Shown one piece after another: positions 1 through 5,154 of a stretch of DNA of 5,210 bases. The position numbers were made by a program, and so were the translations under genes. A model generated the notes under the pieces. It was not told the DNA's origin. It saw nothing but the letters and a program-made list of their open reading frames with translations, and did no database searches. How positions within the stretch are numbered: the stretch's first letter is position 1; every line of letters begins with the position of its first letter. The DNA comes from Victivallales bacterium (GTDB lineage Bacteria > Verrucomicrobiota > Lentisphaeria > Victivallales > JAADHT01). Location: the NCBI GenBank assembly GCA_016930955.1, contig JAFGFR010000309.1:1-5210 (forward strand), read 5' to 3'.

Positions 1-1709
1 CGGAGAATTTCACCGGCAACAACACCATGATCACCGTTAAAGCCTCCTTCACCTCCCCGAAACAGGGCAAGATCGAGTTCGAGGACAAGGTCAGGCTGAG
101 GCCGGTAAGGATATACATCGCAATGGACGGTGACAGGGACGGCGAAATTGATTTCAACGACCCCGAGGACAAAAAATACCTCTTCTGGGTCAACAACGAT
201 GTAGACACTGAGTACAGGTGGTTTGACTGGGGACTCCTCAGATGGATACTGGCCGAAGACGACATGTCCAGCGGATCCCCTAACTGCAACGACGACATAA
301 TCAACAGCAAGCGCGACCTCGATGATTTCACCCGCGTCCATGTGCAGGTCTGCGACATCGTCTCGCAACCTCCGGATGTGACTTATCATTTCACATTCAA
401 GAACAGCGAGCAGATACAAGCCAATATCTTCAAGGCTGTGCCAAATAGTATTGGCAGGGAGGGAACCCTTGATTGCCTCAGCAATGTTGATGTGGCGGAC
501 ATACAAATCAAGGAGAAAAAAATACTCACTGCCGTCTCCGACTCAGAAGTTCTTCTTCCGAATGAATACATCAATTCCGGCAACCGTCCCTCATGCTTCC
601 TGCTGGAAGGGAAGCGCACCGGAACAGGATATCTGACTTTTGTGGTCAAGCTGAATGGGAAATCAATAGGTGAGAGCAGAGTCTGGCTTGACCTCCGCGA
701 GATCGAGCATTTCTACGAAAAACTCGTGGTCGATCATCGCCCAGGCGGAGACGGCAATCTAGTATCACCCAACAGCAGAAGTGATGGCCCATACACTTAC
801 GAACCCGAAGCAGACGAATATGTCCTTCATGTCCACGGGTGGAACATGGCGGACTGGGAAAAGGACAGATGGTCGGAAACCGTGTTCAAACGCCTCTGGT
901 GGCAGGGCTACAAAGGTCATCTCGGCTCATTCCAGTGGCCAACCCTAACAGGGTATTCTTCTTCTTCGTATGTTAGCAGCGAGTGGCGCGCTTGGCGTTC
1001 GGAGTCGGCCTTGTCCAACCGATTGACTGTACTTAACAGCAGATTCCCGGGTGAGGTGCGCCTCATCGCCCACAGCATGGGGAATGTCGTCGCCGGGGAG
1101 GCTATAAGCATGTCCCAACAAGGCGCAGTCAAACGCTACATCGCCATGCAGGCTGCTATCCCGGGGCATGCCTATGACAACAATTTGGAAATCACTGAGG
1201 AAATACGCAGATTCAGGATGCCGAACATTTATGGCCATTATTATTCCGGAATATTGCCTGATCAGGAATACTTTAGAGGTAATGTGGACAAGACGCAGCA
1301 CTTCGCATATATCAACAGAGAAGACTTCGCCTTAGATCATTGGGAAACGAACAATCGGAGAAAACCGTCTTCCGGATATCGGTATGAGGGTAATGCAAAC
1401 CACTATGATCCTGATCGAGATCCAGTTCCGGACAGATTTGTACATAGAACAGGGGGGGGGTTCAGAGGAAGAGAAAGAATATTACGTTTTCACATTGACA
1501 GGTATGAGATTTTCTCGCAAGTGCTTCAGTCTCGATCAAGGGCGCTGGGAACGTATGACACCATCAGCGGTTTCAAGGAGATTCACGATCTACAAGGTTG
1601 GGGGTTCGACGACGCACACTACTCCCACAGCCGGCAGTTCAGGTCCAACATCGCACGGGAGTGGCCGCTCTGGAATGCCGTATCAACCGATATGCAAATC
1701 ACAAGATAG
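1..1709 (+). CDS. Modular surface protein with C-terminal alpha/beta-hydrolase (lipase-like) domain, 5'-partial
   Basis: The frame is open to the left edge. The first ATG (27) has no SD at usable distance and no signal peptide follows it, so the true start is probably upstream. Residues are counted from that ATG. Residues 34-45 (DGDRDGEIDFND) form an EF-hand-type Ca2+ loop with acids at positions 1, 3, 5, 9 and 12. Residues 53-102 hold a module (FWVNNDVD ... RDLDDF) that I recall from large Verrucomicrobiota proteins. The hydrolase domain spans about 262-560. VLHVHGWNM (266-274) fits the first strand and oxyanion loop, and AHSMGN (348-353) is the nucleophile elbow with Ser350. D433 and H534 (in HSRQF) are my best guesses for the acid and base. 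The family suggests a lipase or esterase; the substrate is unknown. A nine-G run encodes G476-G478. The stop lies 11 nt before the next gene, so the two are probably cotranscribed. Confidence 0.85.
   Translation, partial: ENFTGNNTMITVKASFTSPKQGKIEFEDKVRLRPVRIYIAMDGDRDGEIDFNDPEDKKYLFWVNNDVDTEYRWFDWGLLRWILAEDDMSSGSPNCNDDIINSKRDLDDFTRVHVQVCDIVSQPPDVTYHFTFKNSEQIQANIFKAVPNSIGREGTLDCLSNVDVADIQIKEKKILTAVSDSEVLLPNEYINSGNRPSCFLLEGKRTGTGYLTFVVKLNGKSIGESRVWLDLREIEHFYEKLVVDHRPGGDGNLVSPNSRSDGPYTYEPEADEYVLHVHGWNMADWEKDRWSETVFKRLWWQGYKGHLGSFQWPTLTGYSSSSYVSSEWRAWRSESALSNRLTVLNSRFPGEVRLIAHSMGNVVAGEAISMSQQGAVKRYIAMQAAIPGHAYDNNLEITEEIRRFRMPNIYGHYYSGILPDQEYFRGNVDKTQHFAYINREDFALDHWETNNRRKPSSGYRYEGNANHYDPDRDPVPDRFVHRTGGGFRGRERILRFHIDRYEIFSQVLQSRSRALGTYDTISGFKEIHDLQGWGFDDAHYSHSRQFRSNIAREWPLWNAVSTDMQITR
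126..161 (+). other. EF-hand/dockerin-type calcium-binding loop within the hydrolase protein
   Basis: Twelve residues (34-45 counted from the ATG at 27) read D-G-D-R-D-G-E-I-D-F-N-D. This matches the Ca2+ loop pattern: acidic residues at 1, 3, 5, 9 and 12, Gly at 6 and Ile at 8. Position 12 is Asp rather than the more usual Glu. Calcium binding is inferred from the pattern. In extracellular bacterial proteins such single loops often stabilise a fold rather than act as switches. Confidence 0.6.
1452..1460 (+). repeat. Nine-G homopolymer inside the hydrolase reading frame
   Basis: Nine consecutive G residues encode three glycines (G476-G478 counted from the ATG at 27). The frame on both sides looks genuine, because the downstream part carries the HSRQF segment expected of the hydrolase C-terminus. 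Nine is therefore the in-frame length. With one G fewer, translation would shift into a frame open until about 1803. With one G more, it would stop at the TGA at 1496-1498. Either change removes the putative catalytic His. Confidence 0.95.
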
Positions 1710-1712
1710 GAG
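1708..1712 (+). promoter_or_regulatory. Ribosome binding site (AGGAG) for the carboxypeptidase-regulatory-like gene
   Basis: AGGAG overlaps the TAG stop of the hydrolase gene and lies 8 nt before the ATG at 1721. This supports that start and suggests translational coupling. The nearer ATG at 1715 is in another frame and reads only to the stop at 1803. Confidence 0.75.
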
Positions 1713-1720
1713 AATGAAAG

Positions 1721-2851
1721 ATGTTCACAGAAAAAATGCTGAAGGTTATTGGATGCTGTTTATTATCCGTGGCGATGATGTTGACTGCGATAGCACAGGA
1801 TGACAATGATGAGCTGAAGAAAAAAGAGGGATATGAAGATCTGGAATATAAAAGACGCATGGAGGAAGCCGCAAAAGATGATCGGGAAATAGATTTTTAC
1901 GGTAAGGTGGTTGACGAGGATGGAAATCCCTTGCAGGGGGTCAGGGTCAGGCTTAATGTCCGCAGTACACACCCTGTCCGCCTAATTGTGGGCAAGAGAT
2001 TTTTCCGTACAACCGATGGAAACGGCTTGTTTTCCGTAAGAAATGAGAGGGGGATAAGGCTGATCGTCGGAGATTTGAATCTTGCAGGCTACCACTACCG
2101 CGGGAAATCTCGAGGTTATTCTTATCTTAATCCAGATTTGGCCCCGGAAGATGAACGCCCCCCGACAAACAAGGACAAGCCGGCGGTGTTTGCGATGCGC
2201 AAGATCGGCCAGTTGATGCCGTTGTTGAAGGGAGAGGGAGGGAGCACCATACTTACCCCTGCCGGCGCATTCCATGATATCCCTTTGTTCAACAGGCTTC
2301 AACTCAGCACGGTTTTCGGGAAAAATTACCAGGACTACAGGATGCCCGCGCTTCAAGCCAAATGGGGATTCGCCGAAGATGGCCAGGGATGGCTTGTGAC
2401 GATCAAAGGCAAGCATGAAGGTGATGAGGTGCTGGTCTCGGACCAGCGTTTTTATGAAGCGCCGGAAGAAGGCTATCTTCCAGAAGCAACAATTCCTATC
2501 CCAACCCCTGGAGGACGCTACATAAATGTTTTCATCTGCCTCCGCACGGCCAGACCCATAACATATTCTTTGGTGGAGGTTTCCATTAGGCCGAGCATTC
2601 GCCCCCCTCCAGATGATCTCAGGCTTCATGTCAAGTCACTCACCAATCCCTACGGTACCCGATCATTGGAGCAGGCACCCTCGGACAACCTCTATGGAGG
2701 CCTTGCCAGATATAATTTTGAGGATGAAGCTTACAAAGCGATTGCGAACGGCGAGAATCCGCGGCTCCCCACGGAGGAGGAACTCCTCGAGTTCAAAGCC
2801 AAACGGGAGAAGGAAGAGGCGGAGTCGGCCGCGAGGAGCTCTTCGCCATAA
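1721..2851 (+). CDS. Secreted protein with carboxypeptidase-regulatory-like domain
   Basis: The product has 376 residues. A signal peptide is clear: Lys5/Lys8, a hydrophobic stretch to about residue 24, and a likely cut after A-I-A (23-25). A charged linker (27-56) with helical character follows. Residues 57-124 (FYGKVVDEDGNPLQGVRVRLNV, then TDGNGLFSV and later AGYHYRG) match the carboxypeptidase regulatory-like beta-sandwich, an adhesion or structural fold with no catalysis of its own. Residues 155-290 are a beta-rich region (VFAMRKIG, RFYEAPEEGYLPEATIP). NPYGTRSLE (309-317) resembles a late 'NP-x-G-S/T-R-x-LE' motif I recall from Verrucomicrobiota proteins of this kind. The C-terminus (348-371) is a charged helix ending in a Ser-rich tail. 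It probably acts in the periplasm or outside the cell; its ligand is unknown. It sits 11 nt after the hydrolase gene, probably in one transcript. Confidence 0.85.
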   Translation: MFTEKMLKVIGCCLLSVAMMLTAIAQDDNDELKKKEGYEDLEYKRRMEEAAKDDREIDFYGKVVDEDGNPLQGVRVRLNVRSTHPVRLIVGKRFFRTTDGNGLFSVRNERGIRLIVGDLNLAGYHYRGKSRGYSYLNPDLAPEDERPPTNKDKPAVFAMRKIGQLMPLLKGEGGSTILTPAGAFHDIPLFNRLQLSTVFGKNYQDYRMPALQAKWGFAEDGQGWLVTIKGKHEGDEVLVSDQRFYEAPEEGYLPEATIPIPTPGGRYINVFICLRTARPITYSLVEVSIRPSIRPPPDDLRLHVKSLTNPYGTRSLEQAPSDNLYGGLARYNFEDEAYKAIANGENPRLPTEEELLEFKAKREKEEAESAARSSSP

Positions 2852-2859
2852 GGGAGGAG
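2852..2859 (+). promoter_or_regulatory. Orphan ribosome binding site (GGGAGGAG)
   Basis: A strong purine-rich SD begins directly after the TAA at 2849-2851 and is followed by ATGATG at 2860-2865. The second ATG is at usable spacing. It matches the SDs of the intact genes in strength but now leads into only 11 codons. Confidence 0.6.
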
Positions 2860-2895
2860 ATGATGAAACAAATGGACAAACGCAGGAAATCCTGA
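2860..2895 (+). pseudogene. Truncated start of a lost gene, 11 codons (MMKQMDKRRKS)
   Basis: ATGATG follows a strong SD and opens a frame of only 11 codons ending at TGA 2893-2895. The short product has five Lys/Arg residues, like the n-region of a signal peptide or the start of a DNA-binding protein. The position, immediately after an operon gene, suggests this was the third gene and that its body was lost. A second reading is possible: the frame is the same as that of the transposase fragment downstream, so this could be the damaged N-terminus of that transposase with an in-frame stop. A real 11-residue peptide is a third, less likely option. Confidence 0.45.
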
Positions 2896-2973
2896 AGCAG
2901 GAACCCCACTTACCACCACAGTCAATCCACGCATCGCCCTATTGCGAAGAATACTCCGTCCCCTTCCCCCCCT

Positions 2974-3111
2974 TATGCTTTAAAGCAAGAAGGATACAGC
3001 CAGAGGAGGATTGGAAAGCACTTAGGTGTTCATCCTTCAACAATAAGTCGCGAACTACGCAGGAATGGATCCAGGGGCTATAGCCCCGGAGGAGCTCGTG
3101 CTCGATACCAT
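2974..3111 (+). pseudogene. IS30-family transposase remnant (N-terminal helix-turn-helix only)
   Basis: The frame starting at 2974 reads YALKQEGYSQ, then RRIGKHLGVHPSTISRELRR, then NGSRGYSPGGARARYH. This is the N-terminal helix-turn-helix of IS30-family transposases, with the classical V-H-x-S-T-I-S-R-E-x-x-R-N core followed by RGY-x-P and an Ala/Arg-rich segment. An intact IS30 transposase is a little over 300 residues and carries a DDE catalytic domain; nothing like that follows. The same frame drifts into unrelated sequence and ends at TAA 3199-3201. In a shifted frame near 3130, ASSPRK resembles the next piece of such transposases, but this is weak. Upstream, no credible start remains; an in-frame TGA lies at 2893-2895. 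The element is dead. Confidence 0.75.
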
Positions 3112-3217
3112 CAACTTCCTGACTACCCATGGCTTCGAGCCCCCGGAAGGATATTAAAACATGCCCCTGCCATCACATGGGATGCCGGGGAATTGCTGTA
3201 AAAGATCTCTGGGACAC

Positions 3218-3245
3218 TTGACTTCCCGATATGCTGTGCTAAGGT
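3218..3245 (+). promoter_or_regulatory. Possible sigma70-type promoter for the squalene-cyclase-like gene
   Basis: TTGACT (3218-3223) matches five of six bases of the -35 consensus. With 16 nt of spacing, TAAGGT (3240-3245) fits the minimal TAnnnT -10 pattern. It lies about 45 nt upstream of the next gene and downstream of the transposon remnant, so it could restart transcription of the second half of the locus. The -10 match is poor, so this is a weak call. Confidence 0.3.
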
Positions 3246-3279
3246 AAATTGCTGTTCGCACCAAAATAATAAAAACAAT

Positions 3280-3284
3280 GGAGG
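3280..3284 (+). promoter_or_regulatory. Ribosome binding site (GGAGG) favouring the second ATG
   Basis: GGAGG is 3 nt from the ATG at 3288 and 6 nt from the ATG at 3291. The second spacing is the normal one, so translation probably begins at 3291, giving 396 residues instead of 397. Confidence 0.7.
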
Positions 3285-3287
3285 TTA

Positions 3288-4481
3288 ATGATGAGAAGCA
3301 TGGTGGTTTTTGGTGCCTTTTTGATCTTTTTCGCGAATTTCGCGAATTTATCTGCGCAAGGCATAGCTGCGAGCACTGAGCCCGATATCCCTGAAACCCT
3401 GCTCCTCGAGGCCTTGTCATCGATACAGCGCGGAGTCAATTTCCTTACCGACAGCCAGAAGGAGGACGGATCTTGGCTGGGGCATCCCGCAGTCACAGGA
3501 TTGTGTGTGATGGCCTTGTACAACAGCGGGACTAAACACAATGTGGCGATACGCGAGAAAGCAGTGAAGAGGGGGCTTGCTTTTATACGTAAGTATGTCC
3601 AGCCTGACGGCTCGATATGGATGGCGGGCAAAGAGCGGGAATACCCAAACTACACGACAGCAATTGCGCTGTCGGCACTTGCCACGGTCGGGTTGAAGGA
3701 GGACGAGGAGATAATGCGCAATGCGCGGCGCTTCCTCGTCGGATCACAGATCCTAGACGAGAACAGCAAGGATTTCGGAGGTATAGGCTACGGCTCGGCT
3801 GGCCCTGGAAGCCCTGACTTGTCAAACACCCAGTGGGCACTGGAGGCCTTGTACTTGACAGAGTATCTCGACAAGGAGTCGAAGGTGAGCAGCCCGGCAG
3901 ACAAGGAAAAGTCCGAGCTCGCCTGGAGTAACGCGGTACAGTTCCTGAGCCGTCTGCAGCACGTCCCCGAGACCAATGACGAAGTATGGGTCGTCCAGGA
4001 CAAGAACGACCCGAACTACGGGAGTTTCGTGTACAGCACCAGCACAAGTAAAGCTGGAGTCGAGGCGGATGAGCGCCAGACGCTCCGTGGATACGGCAGC
4101 ATGACCTATGCAGGACTGAAAAGCATGATATATGCGAAGCTGGAGAAGGACGATCCCCGAGTGAAGGCCGCAGTCGAGTGGGGAAGCAAGAACTATGATC
4201 TGGATCAGAACCCCGGAATGGGGCCTGAGGGGCACTACTACTATCTGCACACCTTTGCCAAGGCGCATTCGGTCCTTGGCGAGGATATGCTGGTTACTCC
4301 AGACGGCAAAAAGCACAGTTGGCGCATTGATTTGATAAAGAAGCTTCTTGAGCTTCAGAAAGGGAAGGGGGAATGGTTTAACGACAAGCACGGGCGCTGG
4401 TGGGAGAGCATTCCCGAGATGGTGACAGCGTATTCGCTTCTGGCCATGGAGGCGGCGTTGGGGCCGAAACTGGCAAGGTGA
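3288..4481 (+). CDS. Secreted prenyltransferase/squalene-oxidase repeat protein (terpene cyclase-like fold)
   Basis: The product has 397 residues (396 from the better-placed ATG at 3291). A signal peptide covers residues 1 to about 23, with a likely cut in LSAQG. The mature part has six helical-hairpin repeats in the style of the squalene-hopene cyclase and prenyltransferase alpha/alpha toroid, at about 44-80, 92-135, 143-190, 213-283, 291-332 and 346-392. QW-like signatures include SQKEDGSWLG (56-65), QPDGSIW (105-111), FGGIGYG (163-169) and YGSMTYAGLKSM (269-280). The DxDD acid motif of class II cyclases is absent, and the protein is exported, so a hopanoid-making role is unlikely. It may bind ligand, glycan or peptide in the periplasm; no reaction can be assigned. 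It is followed 54 nt later by a lipoprotein gene in the same direction. Confidence 0.85.
   Translation: MMRSMVVFGAFLIFFANFANLSAQGIAASTEPDIPETLLLEALSSIQRGVNFLTDSQKEDGSWLGHPAVTGLCVMALYNSGTKHNVAIREKAVKRGLAFIRKYVQPDGSIWMAGKEREYPNYTTAIALSALATVGLKEDEEIMRNARRFLVGSQILDENSKDFGGIGYGSAGPGSPDLSNTQWALEALYLTEYLDKESKVSSPADKEKSELAWSNAVQFLSRLQHVPETNDEVWVVQDKNDPNYGSFVYSTSTSKAGVEADERQTLRGYGSMTYAGLKSMIYAKLEKDDPRVKAAVEWGSKNYDLDQNPGMGPEGHYYYLHTFAKAHSVLGEDMLVTPDGKKHSWRIDLIKKLLELQKGKGEWFNDKHGRWWESIPEMVTAYSLLAMEAALGPKLAR
3330..3347 (+). repeat. Tandem 9-bp duplication (TTCGCGAAT x2) in a signal-peptide coding region
   Basis: TTCGCGAAT at 3330-3338 is repeated exactly at 3339-3347, with two further matching bases (TT). 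It encodes F-A-N-F-A-N in the hydrophobic part of the signal peptide. The unit is three codons long, so gain or loss of a copy would keep the frame. Each unit contains the palindrome TTCGCGAA. Confidence 0.9.
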
Positions 4482-4523
4482 CGTGAAGCTGGCATGATTT
4501 ATCACCCCAAGATCGAGCAGTTC

Positions 4524-4529
4524 GGAGGA
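4524..4529 (+). promoter_or_regulatory. Ribosome binding site (GGAGGA) that sets the lipoprotein start
   Basis: GGAGGA lies 6 nt before the ATG at 4536. The in-frame ATG at 4494 has no comparable SD and would put a polar, charged segment before the signal peptide, so 4536 is preferred. Confidence 0.8.
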
Positions 4530-4535
4530 TTTCTT

Positions 4536-5114
4536 ATGGCGGACAAATTGTTTTGCTGGTTGTCGCTGGTCTTGCTTGCCGTTTGGGCAACAGGATGCAC
4601 GTCAGTCTCCAGTGTCAGCATGATGGGGACAGCAGAGTGTGTTGCGGATGAAGAATGGGAAGGCGTGTGGAGCGATGGCAAAGATCAGGTCTTCCATGTC
4701 AAGGTGAAGGATGCCAAAAAAGGCAGTCTTGGCGTGGCCGTGGTCAGATGGGAGGAGGGGGGCTTCAAAATGCGTTCTTTCGATGCGCATATCAGGAAGG
4801 GCGAAGACCATGAGTTCTGCAACGTCCGCTACAAGGAGGTCGCTGATAAGGACGATGATGTCGGCAAGGAGGTATTGGACAGCTATTTCTGGATGCTGGT
4901 TAAAGCCAGGGAGGGTCTTCTGCTTGTATATCTTCCCGATGCCGTCGAGATCGGCAGGCTTATCGAGGAAGGCAAGCTCTCCGGCGATAAGGGTGACGGG
5001 AATATCCTTCTCAAAGGCTCCCAGGAGGATCTCACGGAGCTGGTTGAGAGTTCCGGCAGCAGAATATTGCACTGGAGCGAGCCACTCGTCCTGCGGAAAG
5101 TCTCGGGACTATGA
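4536..5114 (+). CDS. Small lipoprotein of unknown function
   Basis: From the SD-supported ATG the product has 192 residues. The N-terminus is a lipoprotein signal peptide: Lys4, hydrophobic residues 5-18, and lipobox A-T-G-C with the lipid-bearing Cys21. Ser22 at position +2, as STS-like residues follow, suggests outer-membrane sorting if the E. coli rule applies. The mature part begins with a Ser-rich linker, then WEGVWSDGKDQVFHVKVKD (about 41-59) and LGVAVVRWEEGGF, alternating strands that suggest a beta-barrel or lipocalin-like sheet. A charged loop (KDDDVGKEV) and a YFWMLVKAREGLLLVYLPDA segment, which looks like core strands, come next. The end reads WSEPLVLRKV. I believe similar proteins exist in Verrucomicrobiota but cannot name a family. 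Neighbours are the secreted repeat protein 54 nt upstream and a new gene 40 nt downstream. Confidence 0.8.
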   Translation: MADKLFCWLSLVLLAVWATGCTSVSSVSMMGTAECVADEEWEGVWSDGKDQVFHVKVKDAKKGSLGVAVVRWEEGGFKMRSFDAHIRKGEDHEFCNVRYKEVADKDDDVGKEVLDSYFWMLVKAREGLLLVYLPDAVEIGRLIEEGKLSGDKGDGNILLKGSQEDLTELVESSGSRILHWSEPLVLRKVSGL

Positions 5115-5141
5115 CCCCATCAATTTCAGGACTCTTGATCC

Positions 5142-5147
5142 GGAGGA
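5142..5147 (+). promoter_or_regulatory. Ribosome binding site (GGAGGA) of the gene cut by the right edge
   Basis: GGAGGA lies 7 nt before the ATG at 5155, 27 nt after the lipoprotein stop. It is the main support for a gene starting here. Confidence 0.65.
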
Positions 5148-5154
5148 AATAAGC

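Larger units (their letters stand above)
2852..3287. other. 436-bp interval without an intact gene, containing a mobile-element remnant
   Basis: From left to right it holds an orphan SD and short start (2852-2895), a stretch with nothing recognisable except C-rich runs (2896-2970), an IS30-type helix-turn-helix fragment (2974-3111), and an imperfect hairpin whose CCCC/GGGG base lies at 3164-3167 and 3187-3190. A possible promoter (3218-3245) and the SD of the next gene (3280-3284) follow. The hairpin has no T-run after it, so I do not call it a terminator. I found no terminal inverted repeats of an intact insertion sequence by eye. Confidence 0.7.

Noticed and set aside
1384..1803. Plus-strand frame of 139 codons overlapping the end of the hydrolase gene and the start of the next
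   Set aside because: The hydrolase frame through this region keeps family-like sequence (HSRQF and following), so this is a shadow. It matters only as the product of a one-G deletion in the G tract.
1982..2629. Long open frame on the minus strand (215 codons) opposite the carboxypeptidase-regulatory-like gene
   Set aside because: It lies wholly inside a gene with a clear signal peptide, SD and recognisable domain; the antisense product has low-complexity, Arg/His/Pro-rich character and no SD support.
2613..3083. Plus-strand frame of 156 codons running from the end of the second gene across the remnant
   Set aside because: Its first half is out of frame with the real gene and its second half is out of frame with the IS30 helix-turn-helix; the product is Arg/Ser/Pro-rich with no motif.
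3163..3190. Hairpin with CCCC/GGGG base as a rho-independent terminator
   Set aside because: The stem has a mismatch and a bulge and no T-run follows, so termination is not supported.
2860..3201. TGA recoding that would join MMKQMDKRRKS to the transposase fragment
   Set aside because: The two frames are in phase, but TGA is used as an ordinary stop by the two downstream genes (4479-4481 and 5112-5114), and the stretch between is not transposase-like.
3822..4505. Long open frame on the minus strand (227 codons) opposite the squalene-cyclase-like gene
   Set aside because: It mirrors codon bias of the real gene and shows no domain; the sense strand carries the repeat signatures.
4494..4535. 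Start of the lipoprotein at the upstream in-frame ATG (4494)
   Set aside because: There is no SD, and it would add 14 polar residues before a well-formed lipoprotein signal peptide.
4602..5072. Minus-strand open frame (156 codons) opposite the lipoprotein gene
   Set aside because: Fully within the lipoprotein gene, no recognisable motif.
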